DNA from: Clostridia bacterium
GTDB lineage: Bacteria > Bacillota > Clostridia > Christensenellales > Aristaeellaceae
Reading direction: 5' to 3'
Assembly: GCA_017429265.1 (NCBI GenBank)
Contig: JAFRPG010000105.1
Span: 1-64,000, forward strand
DNA: 64,000 bases
The position numbers were made by a program, and so were the translations under genes. Position 1 is the stretch's first letter, and each line of letters starts with the position of its first letter. Below, one piece after another: positions 1-9,355 of the stretch. A model generated the notes under the pieces. It was not told the origin of the DNA. It was given only the letters and a program-made list of their open reading frames with translations, and made no database searches.

Positions 1-162
1 CCGAAGGAGTCCAGAGGATTCGGAGCGCCCGGAAAACTGTCCGGGGGACAGTTTTCAGCGGAGAATGGGCGGCAGCCCCGGATCGATCGGAAAGCCCTCT
101 GGTGCGCCCGCAGGCGCATTCCCTCATTAACGGAGTTTCCCATAACTAAACGTGAAGAACCA
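1..162 (+). repeat. Dispersed ~97-bp repeat, copy A, interrupted by a 67-bp insert
   Basis: Bases 1-17 match 14307-14323 and bases 85-162 match 14326-14400 closely, so this is the same element as the right arm of the inverted pair at 14.1-14.4 kb. Here the two halves are separated by about 67 bp (18-84) that contain a perfect 10-bp inverted repeat with a 3-base loop (33-42 and 46-55, AAAACTGTCC/GGACAGTTTT). No open frame with a ribosome site is seen. The element lies downstream of the leftward LRR gene and may start before the window. Confidence 0.7.
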
Positions 163-167
163 TAAAG

Positions 168-213
168 AGACCCGGTCGAACCTGATCAACGTCAGGCCTG
201 ACCGGGTCTTTCG
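168..213 (-). terminator. Terminator of the leftward LRR gene
   Basis: A 10-bp stem AGACCCGGTC (168-177) pairs with GACCGGGTCT (200-209). Read leftward it follows the stop of the LRR gene at 236; the T-tract after it (CTTT) is weak. Confidence 0.55.
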
Positions 214-235
214 ATTGGATCGAATCGCCCGCTGT

Positions 236-3200
236 TCATTCAGCCGCGGCAACGGTGAAGCGGATGCCCTCCCTTACGCAGAAGGATTCCGCGTAGGAGT
301 CCTTCTCCACCGTCATCACCAGCAGCGGACATCTGTAGAAGACGAGGTACCCGATCTGCTCCACGGAAGACGGCACGGTCAGCGACTCCAATCGGATACA
401 GTTCTGGAAGGCATAGCTGCCGATCATCTTCACGCTCCCGGGGATCCGGACAGAGACCGCGTTCAGCGCCGAGACGAAGGCGCACCGTCCGATCGATTCC
501 GTTCCTTCGCGGATGGTGATGACCTCTCCGGGCCGCATCGACGGGCAGCAGATCAGCGTCCGCGTGTCCTTCCCGTACAGAAGGCCGTCCTCCACCTCAA
601 AGTGCGGATGCCCTTCGGGAAGGATGATCTCTCTCAAAGCCGTGCAGGCGCTGAAGGGGTTGTAGCCGATGAAACTCAGGGACATCGGCAGCTCGACGGA
701 CGTCAACGCTTCACAGCTGTAGAACGCATCGCCGCCCAGGATCTCAAGCGTGGACGGCAGCGTCACGGAGACCAAACTGTCGCAGCTGTCGAACGCGAGG
801 GACTCGATCGCCGTGATGCCCTCGCACAGGATGACGCTCTCCAGGGACTTGCCCCGGAAGGTATCGGGTGGAACGGATCCGATCCCGCCGGGCAGAGTGA
901 ACGTCTTCAGGCTGTCGCAGAATGCAAAGGCACCCTCCCCGAGCGAGGTAAGCCCGTCCGGCAGCGAGACCGCCTCCAATGCCCTGCAGTACTCGAAAGC
1001 CCTGTCGCCGATCTCCTTCACGCCGTCGGGGATGCTCACGGTCTTCATCTCTTCATTGCTCCAGAAAGCTTCCGACCCGATCCGGGTGACGCCGGCCGGC
1101 AGGACGACGCTTTCCAATGAGCAGGCGCTGAAGGCCCTGTCGGGGATCTCCGTCAGGCCCTTCGGCAGGGTCACGTGCGCCAGACGGTAGCAGGAATCAA
1201 ACGCTCCCTCGGGAAGCGACGTGACGCTGTCCGGGATCACCACGCCCGTGATCCCGGTGTCGGAGAAGGCACCGGCGGCGATGGCGGTGACGGGGTATCC
1301 ATCCAGCATATCGGGGATCGTCACGTCTCCCCCGCGACCAGCGTATCGGGTGATCCGGACGCCGCCGTCTTCCAAGATCTCGTACTGATACCGACCGCTG
1401 ACCATCGGCGGATCCTTGATCAGACCAAGGTCGAAGACATCGGTGTATGCATATTGCAGCCTGTTCTCCGTGCAGTACCGCTCCGCCTCCGAATCCCTGT
1501 CCGCCACGACGGTGACGCTGTCCGCGCCGAAGAGCATGTTCTCGCCGAATTCTGTCACTCCGGCCGGGAGGATGAGATAGGACAGGGCAGCGCACCGGTA
1601 AAAGGCTCCGTCGCCGATCTCCATGACGCTGTCCGGCACGCGGACGGAGATCAGGCTTGTGCAGCTGTGGAAGGCCTGCTGCCCGATGCCCGTCAGGCCG
1701 GAAGGCAGGGTCACGCTCAGCAGCTTCCTGCATTCGGCAAACGCGGCCGGCGCGATCTCACTCAGGCGGGAGGATACCGTCACGCGCAGGAGGTTTTCGC
1801 ACGACCGGAAGGCCTGCACGCCGAGCGCCGTCACGTTCTCCGGAAGATCGAGGGAAGTCAGGCCGCAGTCGAGGAACGCATAATCCCCGATCACCGTGTC
1901 CGCCGTCGGGAAGGTGATGTCTCTCAGACCGGTGCAGTGCGAGAACAGGCTGTCCGCGATCACCGTGAGCCCGGCCGGGAGCCTGACCGATTCGAGGGAG
2001 CCACAGCCGCTGAAGGCGCCGCTCCCGATCTCCGTCACACTGTCGGGCAGCGTCACGCTCTGCAGTCCGCAGGACCTGAACGCATTCTCGCCGATCCGCC
2101 GAATGCCGTCGGGAATCTCCGCTTTTCGCAGGGCCCGGCAGGAGGCAAACGCATTCTTCGGGATCTCCTGCAGCGCGTCGGGCAGGCTCACGGTCTCCAG
2201 GCTTGCGCAGCGGGAAAAAGCATCCGTCCCCAACTCGGACAGGGTCGAGGGGAACTCGACGGTCCGGAGGTTTTCACAGACGCTGAACGCGTTCGCGTGC
2301 ACGGCGGTCAGTCCTTCCGGCAGACGGACCGTCTCCAGACTTTTGCAGTTGTAGAAAGCGCTGTCGCCGATCGCCGTGATCCCTTCGGGGATCGTGACGG
2401 CCCTGAGAGACTCGCAATTCGTGAACATGTCGTCCGGAACGGTTCCGATTCCGGCGGAAAGGCTTGCTTCCGTCAGCGACTTGCAGCCGCGGAACACGCC
2501 GCTCCCGACCTGCGTCACGCTTTCGGAGATCGTCACGTGCTTCAGACCGTCCAGATTCGCGAACGCATAGCTCTCGATGGAGACAATGTCCTCCGGCACG
2601 GTGTATGTCTCCGCGCTGAAAAGGGGCGTGGCGGAGACGATCCGCTTTTCGTCCGTACGGATCAGCACGCCGTCGGTCAGCGCCAGCACGGGATTGCCCG
2701 GAGAGAGCGTGACCTGCCCGAGCGCCGTGCAGCCGTACAGGAAGCCGGCACCGATCCGTTCCACACCCGCGGGGATCTCAAGTTCCCTCAGGTTTGTGCA
2801 GTGGATGAACGTAAACGATCCGATCGACTTCAGGCTGTCCGGGAGCGTTACGCGCTCGAGCGCATTGCACCAGCGGAACACCTCGTCGCCGAGCTCCTCG
2901 AGTCCCTCCGGGAGATCGATCCGCTTCATGTTTCTGCAGCTGATGAAAGCGGCTTCCCCGATCACCCGAAGGCTGTCCGGCAGAATGACCTCCTGCAGGT
3001 TCATGCAGGCCGCGAATGTCCGGTTGCGCAATTCCGTCACGCCCTCCGGAATGACGACGCGGGCCAGTTTCTCGCAGTAGGCAAACGCGTTGCGGCGGAT
3101 CTCCGTCACGCCCTCCGGGACGCTGAACTCGCTGCCGCACATCGCGCGCAGGACAAGGATCAGCGCGCCGTCCCGCCTGTCATACAGCGCGCCGCTGCGG

Positions 3201-3583
3201 AACACGAGGGTCGGATGCGCGTCCGACAGAACGATCTCCGTCAGGTTTTTGCAATCGGAGAAGGGGTTGATCCCGATCTCCTCCACGCAGTCCGGGATCG
3301 TGATCCGGTGGAAGTCACAGCTGTGCTCATACTTTGTATACAAGCCGGTGGAGAACGCAAAGTCACCGATGCGCGTCACGGGGATCCCGTCCAGTGTCTC
3401 CGGGATCACGAGATCCTCCGCCGCTCCTGCGTACCTGGCGATCTCCGCGCTCCCGTCCCCGCGGATGACATACTCGAAATCCCCGCATGTGAGCATCTCC
3501 GGTTCCGTATCCTCCGCCACGGCCGCGCAGAATGCCAGCAGCGCCGCGATGAGCAGCCATACGGCCAGTCTTGCCTTCTTCAT
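236..3583 (-). CDS. Secreted BspA-type leucine-rich-repeat protein (LRR_5), 1115 aa
   Basis: The ATG at 3583 (MKKARLAVW...) is preferred over upstream in-frame starts because AGAAGGGAAG lies just ahead and a signal peptide follows (basic MKKAR, hydrophobic core, AVAED). The rest is dozens of ~23-residue LRR_5 units of the type 'F..C.SL..V.LP.GL..IG..AF', as in Treponema/Bacteroides BspA surface proteins. Two blocks start with a 'DGYPVTAI' style linker (near residues 75 and 780), so the protein may be two repeat solenoids joined by a spacer. No LPXTG, C-terminal membrane helix or dockerin is seen, so the anchoring mode is unknown. BspA relatives bind host or matrix proteins; no ligand is claimed here. 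It follows the GH3 gene in the same direction, separated by that gene's terminator. Confidence 0.85.
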   Translation of the reverse strand: MKKARLAVWLLIAALLAFCAAVAEDTEPEMLTCGDFEYVIRGDGSAEIARYAGAAEDLVIPETLDGIPVTRIGDFAFSTGLYTKYEHSCDFHRITIPDCVEEIGINPFSDCKNLTEIVLSDAHPTLVFRSGALYDRRDGALILVLRAMCGSEFSVPEGVTEIRRNAFAYCEKLARVVIPEGVTELRNRTFAACMNLQEVILPDSLRVIGEAAFISCRNMKRIDLPEGLEELGDEVFRWCNALERVTLPDSLKSIGSFTFIHCTNLRELEIPAGVERIGAGFLYGCTALGQVTLSPGNPVLALTDGVLIRTDEKRIVSATPLFSAETYTVPEDIVSIESYAFANLDGLKHVTISESVTQVGSGVFRGCKSLTEASLSAGIGTVPDDMFTNCESLRAVTIPEGITAIGDSAFYNCKSLETVRLPEGLTAVHANAFSVCENLRTVEFPSTLSELGTDAFSRCASLETVSLPDALQEIPKNAFASCRALRKAEIPDGIRRIGENAFRSCGLQSVTLPDSVTEIGSGAFSGCGSLESVRLPAGLTVIADSLFSHCTGLRDITFPTADTVIGDYAFLDCGLTSLDLPENVTALGVQAFRSCENLLRVTVSSRLSEIAPAAFAECRKLLSVTLPSGLTGIGQQAFHSCTSLISVRVPDSVMEIGDGAFYRCAALSYLILPAGVTEFGENMLFGADSVTVVADRDSEAERYCTENRLQYAYTDVFDLGLIKDPPMVSGRYQYEILEDGGVRITRYAGRGGDVTIPDMLDGYPVTAIAAGAFSDTGITGVVIPDSVTSLPEGAFDSCYRLAHVTLPKGLTEIPDRAFSACSLESVVLPAGVTRIGSEAFWSNEEMKTVSIPDGVKEIGDRAFEYCRALEAVSLPDGLTSLGEGAFAFCDSLKTFTLPGGIGSVPPDTFRGKSLESVILCEGITAIESLAFDSCDSLVSVTLPSTLEILGGDAFYSCEALTSVELPMSLSFIGYNPFSACTALREIILPEGHPHFEVEDGLLYGKDTRTLICCPSMRPGEVITIREGTESIGRCAFVSALNAVSVRIPGSVKMIGSYAFQNCIRLESLTVPSSVEQIGYLVFYRCPLLVMTVEKDSYAESFCVREGIRFTVAAAE

Positions 3584-3634
3584 CCCGTTGTCTTCCCTTC
3601 TGTATACAGTCTGTTCAGGCCTTCGCCCGTCAGG

Positions 3635-3663
3635 AAAACCCGCCCGGAGACAATGCTCCGGGC
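3635..3663 (-). terminator. Terminator of the GH3 gene
   Basis: Stem GCCCGGAG (3642-3649) pairs with CTCCGGGC (3656-3663), loop of 6, followed leftward by GGGTTTTCC. It lies 20 bp past the GH3 stop and ahead of the LRR gene start. Confidence 0.7.
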
Positions 3664-3683
3664 AGGTCGGATCTGTGTGCAAT

Positions 3684-6092
3684 TCAGTCGATCTGCAGGA
3701 TCAGGGTCAGGATGTGCTTCGCGGCGGTCTCCATGGCCTCGCGCGTCAGCAGGCCTTTTTCCTTCGCCTCCAGCAGACGCTCCGGGAAGCCGCAGCCCAG
3801 CTTGATATCGTTGCCGGCCATGGCCTCCTTGTAGTGCTCGCCGAAGGTCCACCAGTCAGTGGTCACCATGCCCTTCCAGCCCCACTCCTCGCGCAGGATG
3901 CCGGTCAGCAGGTCGCTGTTCTCCGAGGCGCGGTGGCCGTTGATGATGTTGTAGGAGGACATGATGGACCAGGGATCGGACTCCTTCACGATGATCTCAA
4001 ACTGCTTGAGATAGATCTCGCGGATGGCCCGTTCCGAGGCGCGGGAGTCGCTGTTCTTGCGGTTGGTCTCCTTGTTGTTGAGGGCGAAGTGCTTGGGCGT
4101 CGCGGCGATGTGCTCGCTCTGGATGCCCCGCACCAGCGCCGCGGCCTGCTTGCCGGTCAGGAGCGGATCCTCGGAGAAGTACTCGAAGTTGCGCCCGCAG
4201 ATCGGATTGCGGTGGATGCAGACCGCCGGAGTCAGCCACGCGCCGATGTTGTTCTCCTTACACTCCAGCGCACCCGCGCGGCCCACCTCGTAGCAGACCT
4301 CCGGATCCCAGGTGCAGGCCAGGAGGGTCTCGACCGGGAAGGCAGTGGTCGTCACGCCGGTGGGTTCGAGGAAGCGGACGCCCGCAGGGCCGTCGGCGCT
4401 CATGATGTTGGGGATGCCCCAGCGCTCGTTGTTGCCGTATCCGTAGGTATTGGCCAGGCCGGTGTTGGGCTGACCGCCGAGGAGCCAGGCGAGATCCTCG
4501 TCCGGCATGGCCGCCACATAGTCGTCCAGGGTCATTCTGCCCTCGGCCACGTCGATGAGCTGCGGCCGGTCGATGACCCTGCGCGTACGGTGCGGGATGC
4601 TCCGGACGGGCGGCATCTGGCCGTGCATCTGGTCCTGGGTGAGCGGCTTGAGCGCGGTGTACTTCGGATCGTTTGGCTCAGACTGGGGCAGGGGTTCATA
4701 GCTGCCGTCGGCCAGCATGCGCTTCGCGAGGGAGGTGGGCGTCATGCGGGCGGTGAGCTGCTCGACGACGCGGTCGTTCTCCAGTGTCAGTACGGTGCCG
4801 CACAGCCAGGTATCCCGCACGTTGGTGCCGATATGGAAGCGGTAGTCGCCCTTCTCCAGCACCCAGGCCGACTTGCATACCTTGCCCGTGTCGTCGTAGG
4901 AGGCCATCCGGGTGACCGGGAAGGAGACGAAGACCTGCTGGCTCTCGCCGGGCTGGAGGAGGCGTGTCTTCTGATAGCCGCCGAGCACCTTGGCGGGCTT
5001 GCCGAGCCTTCCCTGCGGCGCGCTGTAGTAGACCTGCACCACGTCCTTGCCGGCCGTGCTGCCGGTGTTGGTCACGCGAACCTCAGCCGTCACGGTGTCA
5101 TCCGCCACCGAAACGGCAAACCCGCTCCAGGCGAAGGTGGTGTAGGACAAGCCGAAGCCGAAGGGATACACGACCTTCTCCGCCGCGCCGGGGACCGTCT
5201 CGAAATAGCGGTAGCCGACGTAGATATCCTCGAAGTAGTCCACATAGTCGTCGGACTCGTAGAAAGTCTCGGCGCTGGGATAATCCTCCAGGCGCCGCGC
5301 GAAGGTGTCGGAGAGCTTGCCGGAGGGGTTGCCGATGCCCATCAGCAGCTCCGCCTCGGCCAGGCCGCCTTCCATGCCGCCCTGCCACGCCAGGAGCACG
5401 GCGCCGACGGCGTCATTCTCCTTGAGCCACTCGGTCTCGACCATGCCGCCCACGTTCAGCACCACTGCCACATGCGGGAAGGCCTTCGTCACCTTCTCCA
5501 TCATGGCGCGCTCCGCCTTCGTGAAGTAGAAATCCCCGTCCTCGAAAATGGAGTAGGAGAGCGCGACGATCGGATGGCGGCCGTTCTCCAGGTCCGTGGG
5601 CGCCTCGTTGTCGGTCTTGCGGTCCCAGCCCTCGCCGGAATAGCGGGAGATCGAGATCACCGCCGTGTCGGAGAATGCGCGCGCTTTGACCAGCAGATCA
5701 TCCGGGAGCTCCGGCTCGGGGATCAGGCCCGGCTGGCCGCCCGCGGCATACTGACTGCGCACATAGTCGCGATAGTAATCCGCCGTGCCGTCGAAAACCG
5801 TGCAGGGATCGGCGATCTGCATGAAGCCGTCGTGGATATTGTGCATGTACGGCACGTTCACGTCGCCGCTGCCGCCGCCGCCCTTGACATAGTCGAAGGT
5901 CGCCTTGCCGAAGAGGGCGATCTTCGTTCCCCGCACAAATGGCAGGGTGCCGTTCTCGTTTTTGAGGAGGACCATACCCTCCCTCGCGGCGTTCTTCGAG
6001 ATCGCGATGTGTTCCGGACCGGCCGTCACGCGGCGTCCGTCTTTGCCCAGAGGAATACCGGGAAGATAATTGGCGCGTGTCCATCTCTGCAT
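3684..6092 (-). CDS. GH3 family beta-glucosidase with inverted domain order, 802 aa
   Basis: Hydrolyses terminal beta-linked sugars by a retaining mechanism. The layout is reversed relative to common GH3 enzymes: the alpha/beta sandwich (from 'AREGMVLLKNENGTLP', about residues 35-310) comes first, then a fibronectin-III-like domain (about 320-435), and the TIM-barrel domain is C-terminal (about 485-802). The barrel holds the 'PKHFALNN' lysine-histidine motif and the nucleophile motif 'MVTTDWW', Asp746. This layout is known from Ruminococcus albus and Butyrivibrio glucosidases. No signal peptide, so it is probably cytoplasmic and acts on imported oligosaccharides. The ATG at 6092 has an AAGGGGG ribosome site; promoter at 6143-6171. 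Substrate is not deducible. Confidence 0.93.
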   Translation of the reverse strand: MQRWTRANYLPGIPLGKDGRRVTAGPEHIAISKNAAREGMVLLKNENGTLPFVRGTKIALFGKATFDYVKGGGGSGDVNVPYMHNIHDGFMQIADPCTVFDGTADYYRDYVRSQYAAGGQPGLIPEPELPDDLLVKARAFSDTAVISISRYSGEGWDRKTDNEAPTDLENGRHPIVALSYSIFEDGDFYFTKAERAMMEKVTKAFPHVAVVLNVGGMVETEWLKENDAVGAVLLAWQGGMEGGLAEAELLMGIGNPSGKLSDTFARRLEDYPSAETFYESDDYVDYFEDIYVGYRYFETVPGAAEKVVYPFGFGLSYTTFAWSGFAVSVADDTVTAEVRVTNTGSTAGKDVVQVYYSAPQGRLGKPAKVLGGYQKTRLLQPGESQQVFVSFPVTRMASYDDTGKVCKSAWVLEKGDYRFHIGTNVRDTWLCGTVLTLENDRVVEQLTARMTPTSLAKRMLADGSYEPLPQSEPNDPKYTALKPLTQDQMHGQMPPVRSIPHRTRRVIDRPQLIDVAEGRMTLDDYVAAMPDEDLAWLLGGQPNTGLANTYGYGNNERWGIPNIMSADGPAGVRFLEPTGVTTTAFPVETLLACTWDPEVCYEVGRAGALECKENNIGAWLTPAVCIHRNPICGRNFEYFSEDPLLTGKQAAALVRGIQSEHIAATPKHFALNNKETNRKNSDSRASERAIREIYLKQFEIIVKESDPWSIMSSYNIINGHRASENSDLLTGILREEWGWKGMVTTDWWTFGEHYKEAMAGNDIKLGCGFPERLLEAKEKGLLTREAMETAAKHILTLILQID

Positions 6093-6142
6093 GAGTGAGC
6101 ATCCCCCTTTTCAGGTCGTATCGGTTTTTTCCTTCTGAGACC

Positions 6143-6171
6143 ATGATACCATGGGTTCAGCTCATTTGCAA
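6143..6171 (-). promoter_or_regulatory. Promoter for the GH3 gene
   Basis: Read leftward: TTGCAA (6166-6171), 17-bp spacer, TATCAT (6143-6148). The -35 overlaps the 3' end of recN. Confidence 0.6.
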
Positions 6172-7884
6172 ACCCTTTCTGCAGGATTCCTTCAATTCCT
6201 CCGCCGCGCGGATCATCTGCGCCGCGTGCGTGAGCGCGCTCTCGTCGCTGCCCGCCGCTCCGCCGAGCATCCGGGCGACCTCGCGGACCCTGCCGTCCCC
6301 GTCCAGGCAGCGCACATGGGTGCCGGTGCGGCCGTTCTCCACCGTCTTTTCGACCAGGAGCTGCGTATCCGCCATCGCGGCCAGCTGCGGCAGATGCGTC
6401 ACGCACAGGACCTGGCGCTCCCGCGAGATGGCTGCCAGCTTTTCCGCCACGGCCTGCGCCACGCGGCCGGAGATGCCCGTATCGATCTCATCGAAGACCA
6501 TGCAATCCACGCCGGCCCGGGCCGCTTCCATGTTCTTCAGCGCCAGCATCAGGCGGGACAGTTCGCCACCGGAGGCGATCCTGCTCAGGGGCTTCAGCGG
6601 CTCGCCAGGGTTGGGCGAGATCATGAAGGCCAGGTCGTCATCCCCCGTGGGGCGCGGCATGGGCGGCTTCGCGCTCCGGGGCTCGAAGGCGACTTTGAAC
6701 TCCGTGGCGCCCATGCCGAGGTCGGCGAGCTGCTCCGTCATCCCCTGCTCGAAGCGCGCCGCCAGCGCCTCCCGCGACGCGGTCAGCCGGCGGCTGAGCT
6801 GGCGGTAGTGCTGCAGGAGGCGCTTGTCCTCCTCGGCCAGCTCCTTCAGTTCGCCGTCGATGCCGGCCAGCTGCTGCGCCTCCTCCTTCAGGCTCTCAAA
6901 TGTCCGGAGAATGGCGGGGATGTCCTCCCCGTAGCGGCGCTTCAGGCGGGCGATCAGGGCGAGGCGGTTCTCCACGCGCTCCGCCCGCTGGGCGTCAAAG
7001 GCATCGGAGCCGAGGAGACCGGCCAGCTCGTAGCCGCACTCCTCCAGCTCATAGTAGGTGTTGTGCAGCCGCTCGGCCAGGGAGGCGTATGGCTCGCCGA
7101 AGCGTTTGAGCGTCTCAAGGGCGTCCACCGCCGTTTTGGCTTTCCCCACCGCTGGATCCAGTTCACCGTCGGCGAGGGCCGCATACGCCGTGCGCAGGGC
7201 CTGGGCGATCTTCTCCGCATGGCGGCAGCGGTCGCGCTCCTGGATCAGCTGCTCCTCCTCGCCCTCCCGAAGGCGGGCTTTTGACAGCTCCTCCAGGGCC
7301 TGCGCAACTTCCTCCGTACGGCGGGTCCGCTGATCGTTCTCCCGGACCAGGCGGGCATAGCGCCGGTGGCAGGTGAGGAAGCGGTCGCAGGCCTCCGCCG
7401 TCTCCGACAGGAGTTTCCCGTGTTCCTCGTCCCCCGCCGCGTCCAGGAGCTGCAGATGGTACCTGGGGTCCATCAGAAAGCGGGTCTCGTGCTGGCCGTG
7501 GACGTCCATGAGGAGGGCGGACAGCTCCCGCAGCGTGGTCAGGGGTACAGGAACCCCGCAGACGCGGTTCACGCTGCGGCCCGCCGTGTTGATCTCGCGG
7601 CTCAGGGTCAGCAGGCTGTCCTCGGGGTCGATCATCTGGGCCTCCAGCCAGGGTGCGGCGACCCGGAAGGCTTCCTCTCCGAAGACTGCCTCCACACTGG
7701 CCTTTTCCGTGCCGGTGCGGATCAGCGTGCGGTCTGCCCGGCCGCCGAGGACCAGGTTCACCGCATCCACGATGATCGACTTGCCCGCGCCGGTCTCGCC
7801 GGTCAGGGTATGCAGGCCGCGCCCGAAGTCGATCGTCAGGCGCTCAATGAGTGCGATATTGCGGATGGTCAGGGTTTGCAGCAT
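6157..7884 (-). CDS. recN: DNA repair protein RecN, 575 aa
   Basis: SMC-like ATPase acting early in double-strand-break repair. Walker A GETGAGKS at residues 29-36, a long coiled-coil middle with many Glu/Arg/Leu repeats, then the ABC signature 'SGGELSRLMLALK' and Walker B 'CMVFDEIDTGISG' in the last quarter, and 'VTHLPQLAAMA'. Length is standard for RecN. The ATG at 7884 is preceded by CGGCGGAGG. It is the last gene of nadK-argR-recN, an arrangement conserved in many Firmicutes, and starts 17 bp after argR. No LexA box was noticed directly upstream. Confidence 0.97.
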   Translation of the reverse strand: MLQTLTIRNIALIERLTIDFGRGLHTLTGETGAGKSIIVDAVNLVLGGRADRTLIRTGTEKASVEAVFGEEAFRVAAPWLEAQMIDPEDSLLTLSREINTAGRSVNRVCGVPVPLTTLRELSALLMDVHGQHETRFLMDPRYHLQLLDAAGDEEHGKLLSETAEACDRFLTCHRRYARLVRENDQRTRRTEEVAQALEELSKARLREGEEEQLIQERDRCRHAEKIAQALRTAYAALADGELDPAVGKAKTAVDALETLKRFGEPYASLAERLHNTYYELEECGYELAGLLGSDAFDAQRAERVENRLALIARLKRRYGEDIPAILRTFESLKEEAQQLAGIDGELKELAEEDKRLLQHYRQLSRRLTASREALAARFEQGMTEQLADLGMGATEFKVAFEPRSAKPPMPRPTGDDDLAFMISPNPGEPLKPLSRIASGGELSRLMLALKNMEAARAGVDCMVFDEIDTGISGRVAQAVAEKLAAISRERQVLCVTHLPQLAAMADTQLLVEKTVENGRTGTHVRCLDGDGRVREVARMLGGAAGSDESALTHAAQMIRAAEELKESCRKGLQMS

Positions 7885-7901
7885 CTCTCACGCCTCCGCC
7901 G

Positions 7902-8351
7902 TCAGCGCATCAGTTCGCGCAGCCGTCTCTCGATCTCCGGCGATTCCTGCGCGGAGCGGATGACCGCGAGCACGGTATTGTCCCCGGCGACCGTGCCGAG
8001 CAGTTCCGGCCACCCGAGCGAGTCCATCGCCTCCGCCGCCACGTTGGCGGAGCCGGAGAGCGTGCGGACCACGATCAGGTTCTCCGAGACCGCGACCGAG
8101 ATCAGTGACTCGCGGAGCATCCGGTGGAGCCTGTCGCTGATGGAGCGGTCCGACGACTGTGGCGCCGCGTAGCGGTATCCGCCGGACTGGGTCGGCAGCT
8201 TGGTCAGCCGGAGCTCCTTGATGTCCCGGGAGACGGTCGCCTGCGTCACCTGCATGCCGCGCGCGGCCAGCGCCGCCGCCAGTCCCTCCTGCGTGTCGAT
8301 CTCCTGCTGCTCGATGATCTCCAGAATGGCCGTCTGTCTGCGTGATTTCAT
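7902..8351 (-). CDS. argR: Arginine repressor ArgR/AhrC, 149 aa
   Basis: Transcription factor of arginine metabolism. N-terminal winged helix with 'TQATVSRDIKELRLTK' (about residues 36-51), C-terminal hexamerisation/arginine-binding domain with 'GTVAGDNTVLAVIR' near residue 120. In known ArgR proteins this last motif is usually GDDT with two Asp residues contacting arginine; here the second is Asn, which may change ligand binding. ATG at 8351 with GGAGAGGAG ahead. Lies between nadK and recN, as in many Clostridia. Confidence 0.95.
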   Translation of the reverse strand: MKSRRQTAILEIIEQQEIDTQEGLAAALAARGMQVTQATVSRDIKELRLTKLPTQSGGYRYAAPQSSDRSISDRLHRMLRESLISVAVSENLIVVRTLSGSANVAAEAMDSLGWPELLGTVAGDNTVLAVIRSAQESPEIERRLRELMR

Positions 8352-8385
8352 ATCAATATGCTCCTCTCCTGTATCCCGGCAGCCC

Positions 8386-9189
8386 TCACCGGGACCACTC
8401 GATCAGTTTCTGGTGCACGAGATCGAAGAAGCCCTGCCCCCGCATCCGGATCAGGCGGACGCTTTCCGCCGCCCTCGCGATCTGCACGCGGTCCCCCGCG
8501 CGCAGGGTGCAGCGGCTCTGTCCGTCGATCTGCAGGAGGGCTTCCACCTGCTCCTCCGCGAGGATGGTGAGCTCCACGCGCGCCTCCCCGGATACCACCT
8601 GCGGCCGGTGCTGGAGCGAGTGGGGACAGATCGGCGTGATCAGCATGCAGTCCACCCCCGGCGCGATGATCGGCCCGCCCGCCGAGAGCGAGTAGCCGGT
8701 GGAGCCCGTGGGCGTCGCGACGATCAGTCCGTCCGCCCGGTACTCGCCGGCCCAGGATCCGTCCACCTGCGCCCGGACGCTGATCAGCCTCGCGTATCCG
8801 CCGCGGCTGAGCACGGCGTCGTTCATGGCGAGGTAGCGTTCCTTCCCCACCGTGACCGCGAGCAGTCCGCGCTTTTCCTCGGTGAAGTCCCCGGCGAGCA
8901 GGCGGTGCAGGGCCTCCTGCAAACCGTCCGCCTCCACCTCGGCCAGGAAGCCCATGGTCCCGAGGTTGATACCGAGGAGGGGCAGATCCACCGCAGCCGC
9001 CGTCTGGGCCGCGCGCAGCATCGTACCGTCCCCGCCCAGGGCAACGAGGGCGTCGGGCCTGTCCGCCGCGGAGACAGTCTCCGCCGCGATCACCTCCGCG
9101 CCCGCCTGCCGGAGGATCTCCCCGGCGCGCCGGGCCGCCTCGGCCGCCCGCTCGCTTCCCTGCATCACCGTCAGTCCGATCCGTCGCAT
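8386..9189 (-). CDS. nadK: NAD kinase, 267 aa
   Basis: Phosphorylates NAD to NADP in the cytoplasm. GGDGT motif at residues 52-56 and the 'TPTGSTGYSLSAGGP' nucleotide/substrate loop are intact. A GTG five codons upstream (9204) is possible, but the ATG at 9189 is chosen because GGTGGAGG sits 8 bp ahead of it. First gene of nadK-argR-recN; transcribed from the promoter at 9222-9250. Confidence 0.95.
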   Translation of the reverse strand: MRRIGLTVMQGSERAAEAARRAGEILRQAGAEVIAAETVSAADRPDALVALGGDGTMLRAAQTAAAVDLPLLGINLGTMGFLAEVEADGLQEALHRLLAGDFTEEKRGLLAVTVGKERYLAMNDAVLSRGGYARLISVRAQVDGSWAGEYRADGLIVATPTGSTGYSLSAGGPIIAPGVDCMLITPICPHSLQHRPQVVSGEARVELTILAEEQVEALLQIDGQSRCTLRAGDRVQIARAAESVRLIRMRGQGFFDLVHQKLIEWSR

Positions 9190-9221
9190 ACACAATGCCT
9201 CCACCGTGTCTGATATGCATG

Positions 9222-9250
9222 ATCATACCACAGGATGCATAATCATGCAA
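9222..9250 (-). promoter_or_regulatory. Promoter of nadK-argR-recN with a palindrome
   Basis: Read leftward: TTGCAT (9245-9250), 17 bp, TATGAT (9222-9227). The palindrome TGCATAATCATGCA (9236-9249) overlaps the -35; it resembles an ARG box (TGAATAATTATTCA) at most positions, so self-control by ArgR is possible but unproven. Confidence 0.65.
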
Positions 9251-9355
9251 GCCTCGGCGACAATTCTGTTCCGCCCGCTTTCCCGCGGCTCCACGATGCG
9301 TGGGTAGCATCTCCGCCCGAAACGTGCTACACTGCCTTCGTGGGAGGTGGCCATG

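Noticed and set aside
1175-3805. Long rightward open frame opposite the LRR gene
   Set aside because: It mirrors the LRR repeats in antisense, is rich in Arg/Asp/His typical of GC-rich shadows, and lacks a ribosome site and signal.
3090-6098. About 1000-codon rightward frame across the GH3 gene
   Set aside because: Antisense shadow of the GH3 coding strand; crosses a terminator and no known domain is present.
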